From Piper betle (lineage: Eukaryota; Streptophyta; Magnoliopsida; Piperales; Piperaceae): a stretch of 64,000 nt of DNA. The stretch is from the NCBI GenBank assembly GCA_033002965.1, contig JAURVB010012951.1:1-64000 (forward strand), written 5' to 3'. The notes below the pieces were generated by a model. The model saw nothing but the letters and a program-made list of their open reading frames with translations. It did not search any database and was not told the DNA's origin. The position numbers were made by a program, and so were the translations under genes. Position 1 is the stretch's first letter; every line of letters starts with the position of its first letter. Positions 14,101 through 25,207 of this stretch are shown here, one piece after another.

Positions 14101-16538
14101 ACCAGATTAAAGAGATGGAGGTTAAGTTGCATTCCGATTTGAAAGAACCATTGGCTGTCCTCTCCAACGATCCGAGAACAACAGTTGTTGTTCTAAGCGG
14201 AAGTGATAGATGTGTTCTTGATATTGTAAGTTTATATACTCTTAACATTTGATGTTTTTTCATTCACTAATAGACAGTTATGTTTTACCCAATTATTTGT
14301 GCTACAGAATTTTAGTGACTACAATATGTGGTTAGCGGCAGAAAATGGTATGTTTCTGCGCCTCACTACTGGTGAATGGATGACAACTATGCCAGAGCAT
14401 TTAAATATGGATTGGGTCGATAGTGTCAAGGTATTTATTCATTATTTAAGTATAAATTTGATAAGTGACATTGAAAGTTGCGCATTATAAATAGAGAAAA
14501 ATTAGTATCAGTAACAGCTGACACTCATGTATAAACTAATTATGTGAACCCTTCATAGATTAAAAGAATGGTTGGATATTGAGAGTAATTTTGTCCAAAT
14601 TTTCATGTTGCTGATATTCCTATTTCAGCTACTGCTGATACTAAGCCTTCTCTTATAAATAATGACCTATCTTTTTCATATTCAGCATGTCTTTGAGTAT
14701 TTTACTGAAAGAACCCCAAGATCTTTTTATGAGCTTCGTGAGACTTCACTCGTATGGAACTATAAATATGCAGGTAATATATTGCGGATATTTGTGTCTC
14801 TAGTGTCATTTATTATTCATTATTTTTGCTTTTACTTATCATGATATGGATGCAGATGTTGAATTTGGAAGGCTCCAAGCATCGGGACATGCTGCAGCAT
14901 TTGTGGACTGGTCCCATATCAAATGCTGCTGTGGATGTTGTTCAAGGAAGTCGATCTGTTGAGGTTCGATCTGTTGGAGTGACAAAGGTGTGTGCTAAAG
15001 CTGTTTCTACGTAGTTTTCTGCATGCAACCAGTGCCATGGGAAAAAGTTGTATTTGTATGTTATCTTTGTTATTTGTGCATTGCCAAATTTTACCATTAG
15101 TTTGTCAAAGGGAGTATCAGTTTTCTGATTCATCAGCATGGTTTCTGTGGATATTTTTGGTTGAGGCCTCTCTGTAGACAACAGGATTCACCAGCATCTC
15201 TGTTAAACTTAGCCCTTTGTGTAACTTTTGGTCTTAAAATATGTATATGGATATACACTTACAGAAATGGTGTCTCATGAGTTTCTCTGTCTTTGCATTA
15301 ACTCAGTTATGATAGTTTATTCGAACATAGATCATGTCAATGTTTAAATTTCATGTCTTTGTGTATTTTGTAACCATCTCCCTGTGTTCCTTTTTGATCT
15401 TCCTCCACTCTTTGGTTAACTACAAAGGTTTATAATATGGCCACATATGCGGTCTACTTTGTACAGAAAATAGTTTTTTGTTTTTCAAATCAGTCAGTAT
15501 CCAACCGTTCTCTCATTGTATGGATATGTTTTCTTTTCACTCATTGGAAAATGTATTTAACATGGTAATCTTCAGGGGGCAGCAATTGATCGCATCTTGG
15601 GAGAAATAGTTCATAGCAAATGTATGGTGACACCTATTGATTATGTCCTATGCGTTGGGCACTTTCTGGGGAAGGTACTTCTTGGACCAATTTTTTAGTA
15701 TTTGCTTAAAGGAATTATTATTAGTTAATAGGACCCTGCACAAGCAAATGCACATGATGAAATATATCTTGGCGAACGTCTTTTTGAAACAAAGTTAACT
15801 GTACATGTTGTTTTTGTTGTCTGGTATAGCTCAGTTGTACGTACTTGATATCTTTCAATTAGCTTGTGTGGATCGCTTGCTTTCATTGTATATGTTTCAG
15901 TGGCATCCATTTCAATTTCAGTATACTAGTGGTCTCGTCGAGATTTTCCCTCATTGCTTGTAATTTAAGGATCATGTATATTATCTTGAAGCATGGCCAA
16001 ATATCAATGTGATTGTTTTTGGGCAAAGCATTTTTACATTTGGATTGAGACGATTCTGTGGGAATCACATGTTAACAGCAGATTTCCCATTTTGGGTTGT
16101 GAAACTGATAATTAAGTTCATTTTTCAGGATGAAGATATTTATACATTTTTCGAGCCAGAGCTCCCTGCTGATCCTGTCCCTGCCAATCGAGGGAAGTTG
16201 TCATCCGAGACCATCAAAGCTAATATTGATAAGCGTTTTACCCAGAAGTCTTCAAACAACAGAAGTGGTTCAAAAGCATCTCATGGTCGGGGACAGAAGT
16301 CTTCCACTGGTTCTGATAAAAAGGCTTCAGCAAAGCACAATAATGGTCATGGCATTTGGAGGTCCTCTCAAGAAAACATCGCTTGGCATGAGGGATCATC
16401 TGTACTTGATCTCAAGGGGAAAACTACTTCTCTTGTGCTGTGGGGAGAAAACGAACAAACGCAAGATATCTTTTAGGCTCACCAGATGAAGTGATGTCAT
16501 TTTTGAAGGAGCTGTCTTCATCATCATCAATCGATTGA
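5130..16538 (+). CDS. TPS1: class I trehalose-6-phosphate synthase (TPS1-like), 17 exons, five apparent frameshifts
   Basis: Makes trehalose-6-phosphate, the plant sugar-status signal, from UDP-glucose and glucose-6-phosphate in the cytosol. Exons: 5130-5531, 5623-5720, 6562-6949, 7254-7368, 7465-7566, 7684-7834, 8628-8716, 8928-8976, 11742-11842, 12321-12508, 13256-13373, 14049-14225, 14308-14430, 14686-14773, 14856-14987, 15576-15674, 16129-16538, all with GT/AG borders and matching phases. The start is set by the conserved MPGNKYN N-terminus, which is followed by the [12 protein letters not shown] segment typical of class I. The glycosyltransferase-20 domain shows [45 protein letters not shown] and [12 protein letters not shown]. 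The C-terminal phosphatase-like domain starts [12 protein letters not shown], so the catalytic Asp residues of the DxDx motif are absent, as in class I proteins. Frameshifts near 5194, 5521, 6718-6721, 14882 and 16416-16419 break the frame. No nonsense substitution was seen, and the stop TGA at 16536 is reached after correction. Family and exon map are confident; whether the gene works is open. Confidence 0.93.
9024..11027 (-). mobile_element. degenerate hAT-family transposon in TPS1 intron 8
   Basis: Minus-strand fragments at 10275-10520 (with [14 protein letters not shown]), 9830-10228 (with EEKFMLYWG) and about 9580-9815 (with [16 protein letters not shown] after local correction, then [12 protein letters not shown]) match the order of a plant hAT transposase ending in its dimerisation domain. 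They are separated by stops and frameshifts, and the N-terminal zinc finger is not recognisable. The ends look like imperfect inverted repeats: AAAGGTGTCGA on the left and TTGACACCCCTATA on the right. GGCCCA-rich subterminal motifs are typical of hAT elements. No clear 8-bp target duplication is visible. The element is dead and lies between coding exons ending at 8976 and starting at 11742. Confidence 0.75.
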
Positions 16539-17133
16539 GCTGATTTGGAAGAAGAATCTATTAATGGGGGTGACAAGGAGCCCAAATCTGGATGGCTTGG
16601 CCATGCAAAGGGAAATGTGAAAAAAAAATGAATATTTGGCCGCGTATATTTTTTTCATGTGTCAGGTTTTTGAAAAGGGATTAAGCTCCTGTCTGTTCAT
16701 ATTACTTAGGTCATTTGTTTCATGATTTTGATCGAGTCAAGATGAGGTTTTGAAACCAAGAACCTCTTCTCATGGCTTCATATCTGCATTTTTTGGAAAA
16801 TGGACGGGAAACTATCATATCTTCCAACTTTTGTTTTTTTAATCATATCTTCCTACGTGGAGAACCTTTATAAGACATGTTTAAAATTCTGCGTTACAGA
16901 ACAGATCTTATTAAAGCAAACAAAATGCGAGTCCTTTCCGGTCTTAACATCTGATATGGGATTTTTCAAGAACGAATGTCACAGCATTTCTATGAACCAC
17001 ATTTTCCCCTCAACGTTAATACTCGTTGAATTGTATTGCCCCGGTTTTCCACACAAAATATGTTTTACCAAGCATAATAGAACTGATCAACACAAAAGAA
17101 GCCGCTGTAAGCAACAGATTGTTGCCTCCGGGG
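16539..17133 (+). other. TPS1 3' UTR and downstream flank
   Basis: Sequence downstream of the inferred TPS1 stop. It has no obvious second gene. A 154-codon open frame at 16800-17264 runs into the tandem repeat that follows and resembles no family I know. Confidence 0.4.
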
Positions 17134-17385
17134 AAAGTGAATGTGTTGAGTATAATGGGCTTTTAAACGGGACTTCCTTCGGAGAAGGTGAATGTGTCGA
17201 GTCTAATGGGCTTTTAAACGGGACTTGTAACGAGTGTTATGAGTTTTTATTAATCCAAAAGTAAAAGTTAGTTTGAGGAATAAGGCTTTCACATTAGTCT
17301 ATATATAAATCACTAGTCACCTCTAGTTTAAGAAATAAGGCTTTCACATTAACCTATATATAAATCACTAATCACTTCTATACAT
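17134..17385. repeat. two adjacent short tandem duplications
   Basis: The first duplication spans about 17134-17224, with a unit of roughly 55 bp carrying GTGAATGTGT, AATGGGCTTTTAAACGGGAC. The second spans about 17277-17385, a unit of roughly 60 bp carrying AATAAGGCTTTCACATTA and CTATATATAAATCACTA. Both are imperfect two-copy repeats. They lie next to a sequence resembling a retroelement primer-binding site. Confidence 0.6.
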
Positions 17386-17522
17386 GAAATAGAATAAACT
17401 CAATAATTATCCCTCTTATATGTCATGTTACCCAAATTCTCCCTCACCACATGCAATGCCCATGTTATAGTAAAGTTTCAGAAAACTCCAATTTAGGCTA
17501 TCTCACCCGAATCATCTCACTC

Positions 17523-18902
17523 TCACCGGTAAAGTGGGGGCTCTGATAGCACTGTCAGGTCCAAGACTACAGTCACAGCGTTTCTTTTATCACTTTCTTT
17601 TAATGCGTCCAAGACGGAAGTACCCATCCCAGACTTCGAAGGTTTTGTTTCAGTGTACCTGGAAAGTACTCTTGCAGCTTTTAGTTTTTGTCTTGCAGTT
17701 AGAGATTTTCTTGGCAAAGACTGTGAATTGGAAGAGGCCGTTTTACCTTCTTCTACTGAGTTGGGTTCAGTGACTGGAATGCTTTTTGCCTTTGGTAACT
17801 GACTGTCATCATCGGTGGCTTTTATTGATCTGTTTGCATCCGATATACTAGAATTTGAGCCAGGATCCCTACTGTCGGAGGCCGCGAGAAAACAACTGTA
17901 CTGTTTTTTCCTGAGTTTACTGATATCTTTTGACTGTAACGATAGGAACCTGAGAACACCAGGTTGTTCTGAAAAAAGAGCAAGGCTGCATCCTACACAG
18001 GATTCAGATAAGTTCAGGAATTTAACCTGCAAAAGAAAGAGAGAGTAACACTTCTAATGTCATCTTAGAATGCAAGAGCAGTCCGAGTAACAAATTCAAG
18101 ACTATTTCCAAATAGGTTAGCACAAACTGGCCAATATCCCTTAGCCATCATCAAAGCCCCAACAGTAACGATATGAAAGTCCCATAAAATCCTGGCATAG
18201 GAAGTTGGGATACATGGGCAGAAAATATACTGGACAAATCATAGAGGATTGCAAAAATGTCCATGCTTTGAGGACTAGATTAAAGAAGTCCCAATATCAT
18301 GTCATATTTCAACCATCTCCAATTCGAAATTTTACCAAGAGCTCGATGTCAAAGCTTATATATCATATAATATCCAGGTCTTATGGACTTACCCTGATTA
18401 GCACCATTCTTTATATGCTAGATTTAAACTAATACAATCAACAACAAACCATATAGTCAAACAAGCTACAAACGAGCAAAGAATTAAGAACAAAGTACAG
18501 CAACTCGTTTGACGTTTCCAAGACAGTCACTACAAGTACTTCAGGGGGCTGTAAAAACAAAAATTCCACACAAAGCATAGGAAATGAATGTATTTATTTT
18601 CATGATTCTAACAAATACCAGAAGCTTTAAATCCAACCACTGCTTAATCACAAGGTTAAGAACATAAAATTCCGGGAGTACAAGTTCAAAAATCATAGTA
18701 CTCTTTCAACAAAATAGGAAATCCATGTAGTTAAGCTGCTGGCAAAGAAAAAAATGGAGTGGGAAAGAAGAGATGGAAGACTCTCATGGGCAGTTGCAGA
18801 GAGAGGAGGAGGGAGGGGAAGAAAGGAAGGTGAAGAGGAAAGTGGACGACAAGAAGAAGAAGAGAAGGCCATTAGCATGGGAGGAGACGGTGCTCCTGCC
18901 AT
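17523..18902 (-). pseudogene. probable 3'-truncated plastid-protein gene, two exons remaining
   Basis: Exon 1 (18902-18702) starts MAGAPSPPMLMAF and is Ser/Pro/Leu-rich like a chloroplast transit peptide. A possible donor AGA|GTACTA sits at 18701. Exon 2 begins at 18026 after TTTTGCAG and is in phase 0. It encodes VKFLNLSESCVGCSLALFSE, a charged Ser-rich linker, then SLTARQKLKAARVLSRYTE and SVLDALKESDKR, which has the look of a conserved domain. I think I have seen this ending in uncharacterised plant chloroplast membrane proteins but cannot name the family. After codon DKR (about 17590) the frame runs into repeat sequence and stops at 17523. No downstream exon is visible, so the 3' part seems lost. 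The exon 1 join is inferred from phase only. Confidence 0.45.
17537..17549 (-). other. degenerate LTR-retroelement primer-binding site
   Basis: GGCTCTGATAGCA on the + strand is one or two bases away from the complement of the initiator-Met tRNA primer site (TGGTATCAGAGC) used by copia-type elements. It is followed by TGTCAGGTCC, a possible LTR start. No second LTR or coding region was found, so this may be a fragment of a small non-autonomous element that cut off the neighbouring gene. Confidence 0.3.
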
Positions 18903-18942
18903 CCCCGAGATGATGAAGATATGGGAGTTGACCGCTGGATGA

Positions 18943-19613
18943 AAAAATGTTAATAGACATCAATGGTTGACATCAAACAGGAATTTATACCACTTTTCAC
19001 TATCCTGCCCATCGTCCTATTTTCCCTTTTTATTAAAAAATATTCTTTTAAAAAAAGACTATTTTTTTGTATGAGAACGGTTATGATTTTAACTTTATAA
19101 TCAAAACCTGTTCATAAACGGTAAAGAAAAACCGTTCATACATGTTTTTGGATTACTATATTAGTCACCGGAACATCGTCTTTGATGATTGCTTGAGCGA
19201 TAATTGAAACGCTAATAATTATAATTAAAATCGGCGGTAACCGATAGATATAGACAGGACTAATTAGTTTTTAATGTCATATTTATTAATTTTAAAATTA
19301 TCATATCCATTTATGTCCATATTTATAAATTTTTAAACATTTTAAATAAAAAATTCAAGTAAATTATACAAGCGTATCCATGGCTCCAGGGATGTTGTGG
19401 AAACATTTATGCGCTAAAAGTAGTGGGATCCGTTTGATTCATTTGAACGGTTGAGATTGATTTAAGTGGCAGAGTTATCCAAAATACCCTCCAAAAATGA
19501 AAAACTAGAACGTCGCGCCACGCCTTATTGGACTGCATTTCCCTTTTCCTCACCTCATCTATTGCCGTTCAGACTGGACGGTGCCGGCGGCCTCCATACC
19601 CAATTACCGGCCA
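18943..19613. other. intergenic, no gene seen
   Basis: Upstream of the truncated gene. The sequence at 19060-19135 contains an imperfect inverted repeat (GAACGGTTATG and AACCGTTCAT) that may be a small MITE relic. No protein-coding signal was recognised. Confidence 0.4.
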
Positions 19614-19655
19614 ACTTTGTCCAGGAAAGGCGTACTTTGTCCAGGAAAGGCGTTG
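19614..19655. repeat. tandem duplication of ~20 bp
   Basis: ACTTTGTCCAGGAAAGGCGT occurs twice back to back. Surrounding sequence is GC-richer than the flanks and contains no recognised gene. Confidence 0.8.
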
Positions 19656-19777
19656 CTTTCTCGTGGTTGAAACTGCCAAGGCTCATTCGCACTTGGTCCC
19701 TACTGGTTGGGGAGAGCCTTGGCGCCTGTTTGCAAAATTGTTACTGGTTTTGGTAATTTATAAGGTCATAGTTTGGT

Positions 19778-20127
19778 TGTTGCCCTTTCCACAGAGTCAC
19801 ACTTAGGGTCAAATTTTCTACCCAAAAGCTCCCCATGCGGCGTATTTTCCTCTTGGAAATACCCAGCCTCACCTCGTACGCGGCAAATAACCGCTACGCA
19901 AAGCGGCACACTGATCGCAACGCGGGCACCAACACACCCGGTACCGGTATCTTGCTTGATTACAGTCAAGGCTTATACCAGCACCCGGCTACCGCTCACC
20001 GCTATCTGCTCAAACAAACTCACGATCACCAAGACTCGGCGCTACGCGTCCCTCATACCGGTCACCCACTTCCTCCCGGTACTGACTAGACCTCGAAATC
20101 ACCGGTCCAGTCTTTGGTTGCCAAATA
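19778..20127 (-). mobile_element. probable internal remnant of the adjacent LTR retrotransposon
   Basis: Minus-strand sequence just inside the LTR end at about 20128 begins TATTTGGCAACCAAAG, resembling the start of internal regions of Ty3-type elements. No gag or pol coding was recognised in this short piece. It is rich in CGGT and ACCGGT words, as is the LTR itself. Confidence 0.4.
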
Positions 20128-21257
20128 CGACGCGACACCACAAGATTACAGGAATTCTCCCCAACCTCTATTCCAACAATATGAATACAAGAATACAAGT
20201 ATCTACACCCTAGACTACTTGCAGGTCGTGGACATGCAAACCCCATAACTTGACCTTTCGAACCTCACTTGACAGGTCTAACCCTTTGGCCCTAGGAGCA
20301 CAAAGGCGTCGAACAATACAGAAAGGAACCCTGGTATAAGGGCAGAACCCAACTGCTCCGGCAGTCCCCCTCCTTACTCGACCAAGGTGGCTCTCCTCCA
20401 CCGAGAACCCACTCCTCCTTTTCTCTGCTCTTGTTGTTCTCCACTCTCTATGCTTTCCACAAAGAATGGCGACCTCTTTATATAGAAGTCCCTAGCTAAT
20501 GTGCAGCACGTCACCACTTTGATCCTCACCGTCCAAGGCTCTGATCAATGGCTCCAATTTGGCCAGCAACGTCATCGACCCCATCACTCTTGGATCCCTA
20601 ATCAATGGTTCCAGTTTGACCAACAACATTATCGCCCTCTTGGAATTCCATCACCGTTGGATCCCTGATCAACGGTTCTCCTTGCTCTGACCACATCATC
20701 CAACACTTGGTGCATCTTGGCTAAGTGATCAAACCCTCCTGGTTCGACTCAGCCAAGCCTTGTGTCGGCTCATCCTTGGCATATTCCAGACTTGCACCCA
20801 GTACCGGGATCCTGCTCCTGCTAGGACCCATGCGCTCGCTCAGCAACCTCAACACAAGTATGGTCCTACCGGTAGTTGGCTCGGTCATCCTCTCGCTCAC
20901 GCCGTGGTGCCTGCTCGGCACACACCACCCCATTACCGGTACATGCTGCTCGTTGCTGCTTAGTAATGGACGGTACTGGCTGCCTAGCATGTTCGGTCAC
21001 GGTGCTCGGTCATCTACACCCCCTCGCTCTCGGTACTCTTGACTAGCATCGACCTTGCACGCATCTGGACCATCCACTCCCGACAGACTGGTAGCGGTAA
21101 GCACCCGTTGACACTTGACCCGCACATTAACACGGTTAATACTCGGTAGGTTGTTCCACCACACGGATAGCTCCAACTACCCTGCTTCGTCACGGGACTG
21201 CTAGGGACAACCGCCAAACCCTCGCTCCCGACCATCCTATGAGTTATACCCGTAACA
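20128..21257 (-). mobile_element. LTR of a retrotransposon, family shared with 33068-36035
   Basis: Read on the minus strand it starts TGTTACGGGTATAACTCATA and shares with the LTR at 33068 the landmarks TTTGGCGGTTGTC/TTTGGCGGTTATT, a promoter TATA region (CTATATAAA at 20478-20486) and, near its 3' end, TTTGCATGTCCACG then AAGTAGTC and ACTTGTATT. The 3' border is inferred by alignment to GGTGTCAACA in the other copy. There is no second LTR nearby, so this is a partial element. Open frames inside it are not genes. Confidence 0.65.
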
Positions 21258-21363
21258 CCCTTTCCATTGTGTGCATCATGCCCTTTTGATTTTAATTTCA
21301 CAAATACATAAATAAATGTGAAATTCTTTTGTGTGGATGATTCTTTTGCTCTTTACTTGTAAC

Positions 21364-21476
21364 GGTCTTTTAACTCAAATGGAAGAGCGCGTAGGGATGA
21401 AATTCTTTTAGCTCAAATGGAAGAGCACGTAGGGATGAATTCCCTGAGGGGTGGTGGTTCGGTTCCACCAACGGCC
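21364..21476 (+). other. tRNA-like sequence with an internal 38-bp duplication
   Basis: A 38-bp stretch containing ACTCAAATGGAAGAGC or GCTCAAATGGAAGAGC (a D-arm fold) occurs twice, at about 21369 and 21407. It is followed by TAGGG-ATGAATT-CCCTG, a five-pair stem with a seven-base loop that would place GAA as anticodon. Then comes GGTGG-TTCGGTT-CCACC, a perfect T-arm. The 3' segment AACGGCC pairs best with GGTCTTT upstream of the first D-arm copy (six of seven). It is probably a decayed tRNA-derived sequence and not a working tRNA. Confidence 0.35.
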
Positions 21477-22404
21477 TGCGTAAATTCTGTGTTTCCCATG
21501 GGTGCAAGGTGAAAATATGACGCGTGAAGGAGATGCGCTTTTGTTGCTAAATGTTTCAAAGGTAGGTCGGAAGACCATCACCCCGAGCTCACTGTCTTGG
21601 GTTTTCCATGGGGGCTTATTCGATGACTAAAGATTGGGGGCTTATTGTTTCTCAGTTCTCAAATATACACAGGTCTATTTTATGCCACTTAATGTCATGA
21701 AATAAAATGGAGTACCTTATGGCACTGCATTATGTTTGTGAAGTTTTATTGAGGAGTTCGACTATAATTTTATTTGTTGCCTATTCAATTTCATGGAATG
21801 GATGGTGTACTTGTGGATCTGTCACTAAAAGCTATAAATCTTAGTTATTCCTGGTTTTTTGGATTTTCATTTTTTTACTTCTTTTTAATCTAATGAATTT
21901 GTCGATTTAGACTGTCATTAATTCAATAGCTATTATAATGTTTACATTATCTGTTTTTTTGACATTGTTGTGAAGTCTGGTCATGGTGAATTGGTGTTGC
22001 ATCCTTAGCCTTGTCAGTCTGCTTTTCACAGTTACAATTGAGTGCATTTATATTCAGTTAGTTTGTTTAGGCAATTTTCTTATTAACATTTAGAGAGCTC
22101 TATTTCCCACTTACCCTTGTTAGTCTGCCCTCTCAATTGATGGTTTTAGGTGGAGTCTATGAGCCATTTAGGATTGGCCGCCTATCCCAATTTGTGTCTG
22201 CTGTGGTGAATTCAGATTCGTATGAGAGAAATAATTAAGGGAGCTTGAGGCCACTGATGGCACTTGCATCAAATCAGCTTGTTATATATTTGCTAATATA
22301 ACCAATGTTGATGGAAGGGTACAGTAAATCTCTTTTATATGAATGTCATACTTTTTGATGTCAAGTTCATGTAATTTGAGTCTCAAATCGTTCTTGAACC
22401 AAAT

Positions 22405-22477
22405 AGTTCTTTAGTTTAATGGAAGAACACCAGGGATTCTTCCCTTGGAGGTGGTGGTTCAATTCCATTAAGAGCTG
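22405..22477 (+). other. tRNA-like cloverleaf, 73 nt
   Basis: AGTTCTT (22405-22411) and AAGAGCT (22470-22476) pair over all seven positions with one G-U. GTTT/GAAC makes a D-arm with GG in the loop, CAGGG/CCTTG flanks a seven-base loop, and GGTGG-TTCAATT-CCATT makes a T-arm. It is clearly related to 21407-21476. Two unpaired bases separate the D and anticodon stems, where normal tRNAs have one. It could be a tRNA pseudogene or a SINE head. I cannot assign an amino acid. Confidence 0.35.
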
Positions 22478-24116
22478 CCATTGTTTTGATTCATTAATCT
22501 CATCCTAAATTAATTGCCATGTTCTATTAGTTCATTTGAATTCATAAATATACCTGCCTTGTTGAAAAATGTTATATGAGATGGAATTTTTTTTTCAAAC
22601 TTCCTTGGTACTCTTAAAATAGCTGAGAAAACTATTAAAAGGACAAGTGCATATACTTTTTATGGGAATTTGAAGTAACAACTACTTCACTGCTCAAAGA
22701 ACCAGCTGATAAAACTATAAAAGATTAAAGCACATTTGAAGGCAACAAGAAGCGGTAACTCTTTAATGCTCAAACAATATCTTCTGCTATCAACTGGACA
22801 ATGAGATATTCCCAAAAAATAAAAAACAATAGCAATAAGAAAGTTAAATTGAAATATATCTTGTTGGCGCAAAATCACCATATTTTCAACAAGATTTCAC
22901 ACTATTTAAAGTGTTCTAAGTTTGTAGCCAAACGTCCAGTACTTGCAATTCAAACACCAACCAAAGTATTTTAATGACTGCTAAAGCGTCTAAATATAGA
23001 TGATAGGTTATCTTGCAGTGTTAGTTTATCATTTGATGCAACCAAAATTTCAGGGCACAAACTTGGAGAAAAAGAACATGTTTGACTTTGATTTATTAGC
23101 GGAAATACTTATAAGTGAAAAGAAATAAGAATAGTTATCCTTTGAAGTGAGTGGATCTTGCTCACCATCTCTTCACAGATAATTTTTCATGTCAATGTGA
23201 AGTGCTCCTCCTTTTGAGCTAAAGATCGACTTTAATCATATTAGCTACATAATCTTATCATTGGTTGCACAAAAAATATAAAAGATGGCTTTAATCCTAA
23301 TTTCATGGAAATGTCTTTCAGAAGATGATAGTTAGATGATCATACGAAGATATTAAGCTGCAAGAGTAAATCTATTGGGGCAAGGTAGAATTGATCAATC
23401 CTGCTTCTTACTTACGATTCAAAGAGCTAATGAACTCATATATTGTCTTAAACAGGATTGAATTTTTTTATTTGATGATAGATACTAAATGGAACAGATA
23501 AACAGTAGACTAAAATTGTCAGTCAAAACAATAATTGGGCAACAAAAGAACACACATGCAATCTAATTTCCCCCTGCTTCACTGTTTTTTTGTCCAATTT
23601 GACCATTAACTACCTGTGTAACAATTCAAGCAACATAAAAATAATCCCACTAAAGAGTAATGCTCCCGTATCATTAAAACAAAAATTCTTTGAACATTTC
23701 AATTAGATCAATAAAATAATTTAAGTTCAATGAGTATGCACCGACGTCTCTTCTCCAAAAAAAGGTCCGTCTACCTGATAAGAAGAGCGTATGAATGGCC
23801 AAGAATGTCAATAATCAATTCATGACCTTATAGTTGGCAGACATAAAGATAGAGGCAAACATTATTAGAACCAGGTCGCCTGCCACTATTTTTTTATAAA
23901 AAAAGTTGCCGCCCTACTTTGTGTGTGGCCCGAACCAGGCCGCCAGCCATCAAAACTCTTTTTACTCCTGGATCACCTGATCACTTATATATATATATAT
24001 ATATATGAATTAGAATATTTCAATTTATTATAATATTCATTTCACACATATTGCATATTAAAACTTTCATTTTTAATGAAAAAGATAATTTTTGTAAATT
24101 ATGCTCCTATGTTATT
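22478..24116. other. intergenic, no gene seen
   Basis: AT-rich sequence with no convincing open frame. AACCAGGTCGCC and AACCAGGCCGCC recur near 23873 and 23934, suggesting small repeats. Nothing else could be recognised. Confidence 0.4.
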
Positions 24117-25207
24117 TTAACTAGTAAATGACCTATGTGATGTGCGGGGTGCATCTTAAATTTATCAGTAATATATATTAAAAATATACAATATTAATTT
24201 AGAAAATATATTACTGTATTAGTTTTAGATAAAAGTAATGAATATTTATTTGATTTTAATAAAAAAATATAGTTGTACACAAATATTAAAAGTAGTTTTA
24301 ATTTTCAAAAGTAAAAAAATTAATAATTTAATGGAATTTATTTTTTAAAAGATTTTTAATTTGGATAGAATTATACTCTACATTTTTTTCTCAATATTAA
24401 ATAATAATTTATAAATAAATAAATATCTATAAAAACCTAAATTAAGTGTGTATTATTAGATAATAAACTTTAATTTGAGTAATACAATCAACCCCTTATA
24501 ATAATAATAATAATAATTATTATTATTATTATTATTTTGTTATCATTAAAAAATTGTCTTTCAATCTTTTTTATGTTGTAGTTAATTCTAGCCCTGCAAT
24601 TTTATAAAGGCATATTAATAGTTACTTACTTTTAAATTATTATTATTATTATTTATCAACCCCTTCATTAAAAAGTTGGGTTTTTTCCAAGTCTCATTGT
24701 GTTTTGGCATATCTTATGTTACGATTGATTCTGGTCCCACAATAATTTTATGAGCTTATGAATATTTGCTTAATTTAAATTTATTGTTATTATTATTTAT
24801 TAGGAGAATATAGAATATAATTCTATCCAAACTAATAGTTTTAAAAATATTGATAAAATTTAATATATTTATAATTATATTACTAGAATTAAAGTTAGTT
24901 CCTTAATAATACATATTTAATTTAACTTTTACAAAATTTTATTTATATATATATATTTATTATTATTAAGAAAAAACTCGTAAAAAATAAATTTCATTTA
25001 ATTATTATTTTTTTTACACATTTAAATTAAAAATATTTTAATATTTATATACAACTATATTTTTTGTTAAAACAAAATAAGTATTCATTATTTTTGTTTA
25101 AAAATAATATAGCAACATATTTTGAAATTAATTTTGTTTACTCTTAATGTATATTATTAATAGGTTTTAAATGTACCTTGTGCATCGTACAAGTATTGAC
25201 TAGTTAA
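24117..25207. mobile_element. non-autonomous element with long terminal inverted repeats
   Basis: The left end TTAACTAGTAAATGAC and the right end, read in reverse as TTAACTAGTCAATACTTG, begin inverted arms that stay similar for several hundred bases. Matching landmarks include AATATAGTTGTA, GAAATTTATTTTTT/GGAATTTATTTTTT and TTTGGATAGAATTATA. The centre holds (AAT)n/(ATT)n stretches near 24499-24536. There is no coding capacity. Ends of the kind ACTAGT plus a GATG(T/C)GC motif are common in plant foldback or MITE-like families. Confidence 0.65.

Noticed and set aside
16800..17264. 154-codon plus-strand open frame downstream of TPS1
   Set aside because: It runs into a two-copy tandem repeat and resembles no protein family.
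19766..21301. Several open frames of 60-146 codons
   Set aside because: They fall inside an LTR and its internal stub and overlap in many frames without any gag or pol motif.
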